Source: JAUILA01 sp050289805 | GTDB taxonomy: Bacteria; Bacteroidota; Bacteroidia; Cytophagales; Cyclobacteriaceae | Direction of reading: 5' to 3' | Length of the DNA: 64,000 nt | Assembly (NCBI GenBank): GCA_050289805.1 | Contig: JBNKGL010000002.1 | Span: 269,184-333,183, forward strand | Part shown: piece by piece, positions 62,042 through 64,000 of the stretch | Position numbering within the stretch: the first letter of the stretch is position 1 | How the letters are laid out: every line of letters starts with the position of its first letter | Made by a program: the position numbers and the translations under genes | The notes under the pieces: generated by a model | The model's database searches: none | Told to the model about the DNA's origin: nothing | The model's input: the letters and a program-made list of their open reading frames with translations, nothing else

Positions 62042-62941
62042 ATGGAAACGAATGTATTTTTGGGGTTTGTCATACTTTTTATCTTTCTGATCGTATGGGA
62101 AATTGTGGTTTCAATCAGGGATTCTCAGAAACTCTATAATACCCTTGATTCAGGAGCCAATCTTGCAATAGCCGTTACAAGTGTATCAATCAATATTATC
62201 TTCAGGGGAGTTGTATTATTTATTTTTTACAACGTCCATGGATTCATTCCACTGATTGAGGCAGATTCGGGAATTTTATACTGGTTCAGTTTATTCCTGC
62301 TTTCAGATCTTACAGCATATATTTTCCACTTCATTGGCCATAAATCACGCTTTTTCTGGGCCTCGCATGTAATCCATCATTCTTCAAATTTGTACAATTT
62401 TACCACTGCGATCCGGGTACCGCTGACTAATTTCTTTTACAGGTTCTGGTTTTATGTTCCGTTATGTATCGTGGGCTATCATCCCATGGACGTACTTTTT
62501 CTGGAAACCTGTATCTACCTCTATAATTTTTATCTTCATACCCGGCTCTTTGGGAAACTTGGGTTTCTTGAATATTTCCTGAATACCCCGTCACATCACC
62601 GTGTTCATCACGGCAGCAATGACAAGTATATTGATAAAAACTTCGGGGGAATTTTAATTGTCTGGGACCGACTGTTTGGCACGTTTCAGGAAGAAGAGGA
62701 AGAAGTGATTTACGGAATAAAAAATCCGTTGACGACCCATAATCCTCTTACGATCATTACCCATGAATGGGTAGACCTGTATCATGATCTCAATCAAACA
62801 AAAGGTCTGTTTGAGAAACTCAGGTTAGTATTTGGGCCACCCCCGGAAAAATCTCCGAAAAGAACTGATTCAGCTCAAAGGTGTAATAAGGCATGCTCCG
62901 AAATTCAATTGATCAAACCACGACATTCACAATCTTATTAG
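62042..62941 (+). CDS. Fatty acid hydroxylase / sterol desaturase-family membrane protein
   Basis: 299 residues with four or five membrane helices and the three histidine clusters of the family: HFIGHK (about 97-102), HVIHH (about 109-113) and SHHRVHH (about 184-190). It should bind a diiron centre at the inner membrane and hydroxylate or desaturate a lipid. It is distinct from AlkB, as NYxEHYG is absent. The last 29 bases overlap the 3' end of leuS on the other strand. The basic C-terminal tail (about 270-299) is unusual and may be an extension. Confidence 0.9.
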   Translation: METNVFLGFVILFIFLIVWEIVVSIRDSQKLYNTLDSGANLAIAVTSVSINIIFRGVVLFIFYNVHGFIPLIEADSGILYWFSLFLLSDLTAYIFHFIGHKSRFFWASHVIHHSSNLYNFTTAIRVPLTNFFYRFWFYVPLCIVGYHPMDVLFLETCIYLYNFYLHTRLFGKLGFLEYFLNTPSHHRVHHGSNDKYIDKNFGGILIVWDRLFGTFQEEEEEVIYGIKNPLTTHNPLTIITHEWVDLYHDLNQTKGLFEKLRLVFGPPPEKSPKRTDSAQRCNKACSEIQLIKPRHSQSY

Positions 62942-64000
62942 GTACGATGATAACCTTTTTAGGGGCTTTACCTTCGAGCCATTTTTGAATTGCTTCTGAG
63001 GCCAACACCTCTGCCTGGATCTGATCCGATGGCATATCTACCGGAAATTGCATTTTAGCGCGCATCTTGCCATTTACGGATACCGGATACTCATATGAAT
63101 CTTCCTGCAGGAATTCTTCATTGTAGGAAGGATATGTGGCATCATTCACCGTTGTTGTATGACCAAGCTTATGCCAGAGTTCCTCGGCGATATGGGGTGC
63201 ATATGGCGCAATCATGATCACAAGTTTCTCCAGTACCTCTCTTTTATTGCACTTTAAGGATGTGAGTTCATTCACGCAGATCATGAATTCACTTACTGAC
63301 GTATTGAACGAATAGCGTTCAATATCTTCCTGGGCTTTTTTGATGGTCCTGTGAATAATTTTCTGTTCCTGTTCCGTAGGTTTTTCCTCGGACACAACGA
63401 ATGCGTCAGAATCATCGTGGAACAGGTTCCAGAGTTTTCTGAGGAATTTGAAAACACCGTCTATACCATTGGTATTCCAGGGTTTTGATTGCTCCAGGGG
63501 CCCCAGGAACATCTCATACATTCGCAAGGTGTCTGCGCCATAGCGTTCTATTATATCATCAGGATTTACCACGTTATATTTACTTTTAGACATCTTTTCA
63601 ACTTCATGTCCGCAAATAAATTTGCCGTTTTCGGTGATGAATTCCGCATCTGCCAATTCGGGACGCCAGGCTTTGAACGCCTCCAGGTCGAGTTCGTCGT
63701 TATGAACAATATTTACATCCACATGCATGGGGATGGTATCATATTCATGACGTTTCTGAAATGTAACAAAGGTATTTGATTCCTTGATCCGGTAAACGAG
63801 GTTTGACCGGCCCTGGATCATTCCCTGGTTGATCAGTTTTTTGAATGGCTCATCCACGGTTACCATTCCCCGATCGTACAGGAATTTCGTCCAGAATCTT
63901 GAGTAAAGCAGGTGGCCTGTTGCATGTTCCGAGCCCCCAATGTAAAGATCCACACAGTCCCAGTATTCCTGGGCGTCTTTTCCAACAAAACGATCACTAT
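62913..64000 (-). CDS. leuS: Leucyl-tRNA synthetase, C-terminal part, 5' end outside the window
   Basis: About 362 residues are visible, and the frame is open to the window edge, so the start lies beyond 64000. The class I signature KMSKSK is encoded near 63582-63599, preceded by VDLYIGGSEHATGHLLYSRF of the catalytic core. The anticodon-binding domain (PYAPHIAEELWHKLG) and the C-terminal domain (GKMRAKMQFPVDM, PKKVIIVPNKIVNVV) follow. It charges tRNA-Leu. The apparent GTG start at 63953 is internal. Confidence 0.97.
   Translation of the reverse strand, partial: SDRFVGKDAQEYWDCVDLYIGGSEHATGHLLYSRFWTKFLYDRGMVTVDEPFKKLINQGMIQGRSNLVYRIKESNTFVTFQKRHEYDTIPMHVDVNIVHNDELDLEAFKAWRPELADAEFITENGKFICGHEVEKMSKSKYNVVNPDDIIERYGADTLRMYEMFLGPLEQSKPWNTNGIDGVFKFLRKLWNLFHDDSDAFVVSEEKPTEQEQKIIHRTIKKAQEDIERYSFNTSVSEFMICVNELTSLKCNKREVLEKLVIMIAPYAPHIAEELWHKLGHTTTVNDATYPSYNEEFLQEDSYEYPVSVNGKMRAKMQFPVDMPSDQIQAEVLASEAIQKWLEGKAPKKVIIVPNKIVNVVV

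Noticed and set aside
62913..63953. leuS starting at the GTG at 63953
   Set aside because: The frame continues to the window edge and encodes synthetase sequence, so this is a truncated view of a longer gene.

Overview
The window reads as chromosomal DNA of a free-living, aerobic member of the Bacteroidota, probably of the Cytophagales. The pointers are a TonB-dependent receptor with a carboxypeptidase-regulatory-like N-terminus paired with a DUF4249 lipoprotein, a fused E1 alpha/beta 2-oxoacid dehydrogenase, an ExbB/ExbD/ExbD operon, tandem large FtsX-type permeases, an NtrC-like regulator without a DNA-binding domain, many short lipoproteins, TAnnTTTG -7 promoter boxes and a general absence of Shine-Dalgarno sequences. 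Both edges cut genes: argG at the left, leuS at the right. I see no prophage, insertion sequence, CRISPR array or rRNA. The gene order looks like ordinary chromosome with metabolic and envelope clusters.

Layout. 1-2034: the start of an arginine operon (GNAT acyltransferase, argG) with a structured leader. 2035-6528: a tightly overlapped minus-strand operon of alkane monooxygenase (alkB), TonB-dependent receptor and DUF4249 lipoprotein. 7296-10921: phenylacetyl-CoA epoxidase genes paaA and paaBCD with a TetR regulator; PaaB is a tandem duplication. 11672-19099: surface glycan genes (glycosyltransferases, sugar aminotransferase, methyltransferase, sulfotransferase, Wzx-type flippase). 19130: ruvC. 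19714-24719: a five-gene envelope operon of flippase-like membrane protein, two GT2 enzymes, a GAF-SpoIIE phosphatase and a NodB deacetylase. 24712-27394: small membrane ORF, AraC-type regulator, tatD, ansA, tRNA-Ser(GGA). 27495-29738: exbB, a 108-residue membrane protein, and two exbD genes. 29806-39405: transporters, a lone HsdR_N nuclease-like protein, alanine dehydrogenase, fused E1, lipoproteins and a LuxE-like protein. 39412-49667: NtrC-like regulator, RNase P RNA, DUF2279 protein, TamB, TsaD, thioesterase, MenB and a 1-Cys peroxiredoxin. 49774-52049: smpB, NlpC/P60, HNH and a small membrane protein. 52050-61836: histidine kinase and NtrC-family regulator divergent from a MacAB-like export operon with a sigma-54-like promoter between them. 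62042-64000: fatty-acid-hydroxylase-family protein and leuS.

How the genes work together. AlkB with a co-translated TonB receptor pair suggests an outer-membrane-to-oxidation route for alkanes or another hydrophobic substrate, and the nearby paa genes add aerobic aromatic catabolism. The exb operon could energise such receptors. The two-component pair at 52050-54765 probably switches on the adjacent export operon through sigma-54. The most notable candidates for new biology are the alkB-TonB receptor-DUF4249 operon, the SpoIIE phosphatase embedded in a glycan operon, the NtrC-like protein lacking an HTH, and the kinase/regulator/sigma-54 export module.

Limits: all calls were made by reading the sequence. 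No database search, structure prediction or phylogeny was run.
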